Shown here piece after piece: positions 51,086 to 51,669 of a DNA stretch of 51,669 bases (its first letter is position 1; every line of letters starts with the position of its first letter). Under the pieces are notes generated by a model, which saw only the letters and a list, made by a program, of their open reading frames with translations, was not told where the DNA came from and searched no databases. The position numbers and the translations under genes are program-made. Origin of the DNA: a bacterium (GTDB taxonomy: Bacteria > Vulcanimicrobiota > Vulcanimicrobiia > Vulcanimicrobiales > Vulcanimicrobiaceae); contig JAJZED010000003.1 of assembly GCA_021805775.1 (NCBI GenBank), positions 169,445 through 221,113 of the forward strand. The letters are read 5' to 3'.

Positions 51086-51595
51086 ATGAAGTTGCTTGCT
51101 GTGATGACGACCGCCCTCGTGTTAACTGCGTGTGGCGCGATACAATCGATCATTGGTGACGTGCCCACACCTTCGGGGCCGGTTGCCGGGTCCTTCGCAT
51201 CATTCGGAGTCGACAACTATCCAGACTGCTATGATTCTCAAGGAAACAATCAGTCGGTTCCCGCTCAATCCCAGGGTGCGGCGACCGTTGGTTATACTCT
51301 GGACAACTTGGGATGGTCTGACATAAGCCTCCTGACAGATCCACTGGGGGAGGCGCCTGTGGCGGGGCCGGGCTACCAAAAGGTTTCCGCACAAAGCTTT
51401 CTTGATGCGGCGCATAGTGGAGCGAGCATCATATTTTTTATGGGGCATGGCGATACTGGCGACGTCGCATTTTCAGATGCTTGCTCGAATTCAGCGCCAG
51501 CGAACTATTCGTATTGGGGGGTTGGATCGTCGGACGGTACCATGAAGCTGGCTCGCTTCCGTGGAGGGTTTTTGATTGGACATCATGCGGCCTGA
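51086..51595 (+). CDS. Lipoprotein, 3' end replaced by an IS3-family insertion
   Basis: An open frame of 169 aa with a clear lipobox (LVLTACG, Cys at about residue 16). Residues up to about 152 look native; from about 51543 the frame runs into the end of an insertion sequence, so the C-terminus (ARFRGGFLIGHHAA) is foreign. The native part has a Gly-Trp-hydrophobic helix, then ASIIFFMGHGDTGDVAFSDAC. The FxGHG strand recalls the catalytic His of caspase-like, gingipain or CHAT peptidases; the Cys strand would lie in the lost part. Function tentative. Composition is less GC-rich than the rest of the window. Confidence 0.55.
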   Translation: MKLLAVMTTALVLTACGAIQSIIGDVPTPSGPVAGSFASFGVDNYPDCYDSQGNNQSVPAQSQGAATVGYTLDNLGWSDISLLTDPLGEAPVAGPGYQKVSAQSFLDAAHSGASIIFFMGHGDTGDVAFSDACSNSAPANYSYWGVGSSDGTMKLARFRGGFLIGHHAA

Positions 51596-51669
51596 GCCTC
51601 TCGCCGTTCGAACTCCATAGGTGAGATATTTCCGAGCGCCGTGTGTCGGCGCCGTGGGTTGTACCATCC
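51543..51669 (-). mobile_element. End of an IS3-family insertion sequence
   Basis: The right end of the window is the transposase 3' end of an IS3-family element. The terminal inverted repeat probably lies between 51543 and 51582 (candidate starts TGAAGC at 51543 or TGGCTC at 51549). Its other end is beyond the window, so target-site duplication cannot be checked. Confidence 0.8.
51583..51669 (-). CDS. IS3-family transposase OrfB, C-terminal fragment
   Basis: The last 28 codons on the minus strand read WYNPRRRHTALGNISPMEFE and then RREAQAA before a TGA. The YNxxRxHxxLGxxSPxEFE pattern is the conserved end of IS3-family OrfB (DDE/rve integrase domain). The gene continues past the right edge. 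Confidence 0.9.
   Translation of the reverse strand, partial: GWYNPRRRHTALGNISPMEFERREAQAA

Overview
The window is about 51.7 kb of GC-rich, densely packed bacterial chromosome, with many 1-4 bp stop/start overlaps and frequent GTG or TTG starts. The organism looks like a diderm, LPS-making bacterium: it has heptose synthesis genes, an LpxB-like enzyme, a fused cytochrome-porin and Rod-complex genes. Its ribosomal protein L27 carries the cleavable leader typical of Firmicutes-type lineages. This mix suggests a diderm Terrabacteria group such as Candidatus Eremiobacterota (WPS-2). That placement is inference and would need marker-gene phylogeny.

Layout. (1) 1-362: hairpin repeats and a parS site. 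(2) 363-6074, plus strand: cca, parA, parB, a small membrane protein, thiE, a thiD-like kinase and trpS. A second parS overlaps the cca stop. (3) 6081-7878, minus: a PLP aminotransferase and two small membrane proteins. (4) 7922-12297, plus: a 1065-aa protein of DUF11-like beta domains coupled to a membrane-anchored HEAT-like protein. Both end in what looks like the same alpha-helical domain. (5) 12294-18310, minus: rpmA, obgE, nadD, maf, mreC, mreD and mrdA, for ribosome assembly, NAD synthesis and cell elongation. (6) 18500-20576: two secreted CuA cupredoxins flanking a Cyc2-like cytochrome-porin, a candidate route for electrons across the outer membrane. (7) 20679-27800, plus: fabF, rnc, smc and purH. 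(8) 27801-28296: arrays of 23-bp units, each capped by a hairpin repeat of the family seen at the left edge. (9) 28297-29241, minus: an HNH endonuclease. (10) 29304-42048, plus: gloA, hisS, a biotin carrier protein, gmhA, hldA, hldC, an LpxB-like protein, five alternating GT2/GT9 glycosyltransferases (LPS core or O-chain), aspS and two small exported proteins. (11) 42023-43991: paiB and an Fsr-like exporter. (12) 43997-49044, minus: a coupled operon of a dipeptide epimerase, a DUF1611 (DgcN-like) protein, a peptide-binding lipoprotein, a C39-like peptidase and trmL, suggesting salvage of D-glutamate or murein peptides. (13) 49043-50521: DNA photolyase. (14) 50620-51669: two exported proteins of less GC-rich composition, the second cut by an IS3-family element that runs off the right edge.

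The parAB genes, two parS sites and smc within 26 kb suggest an origin-proximal chromosomal region. The most unusual loci are the DUF11/HEAT pair, the Cyc2-cupredoxin cluster, the epimerase-DUF1611 operon and the capped 23-bp arrays. I saw no tRNA, rRNA or CRISPR array.
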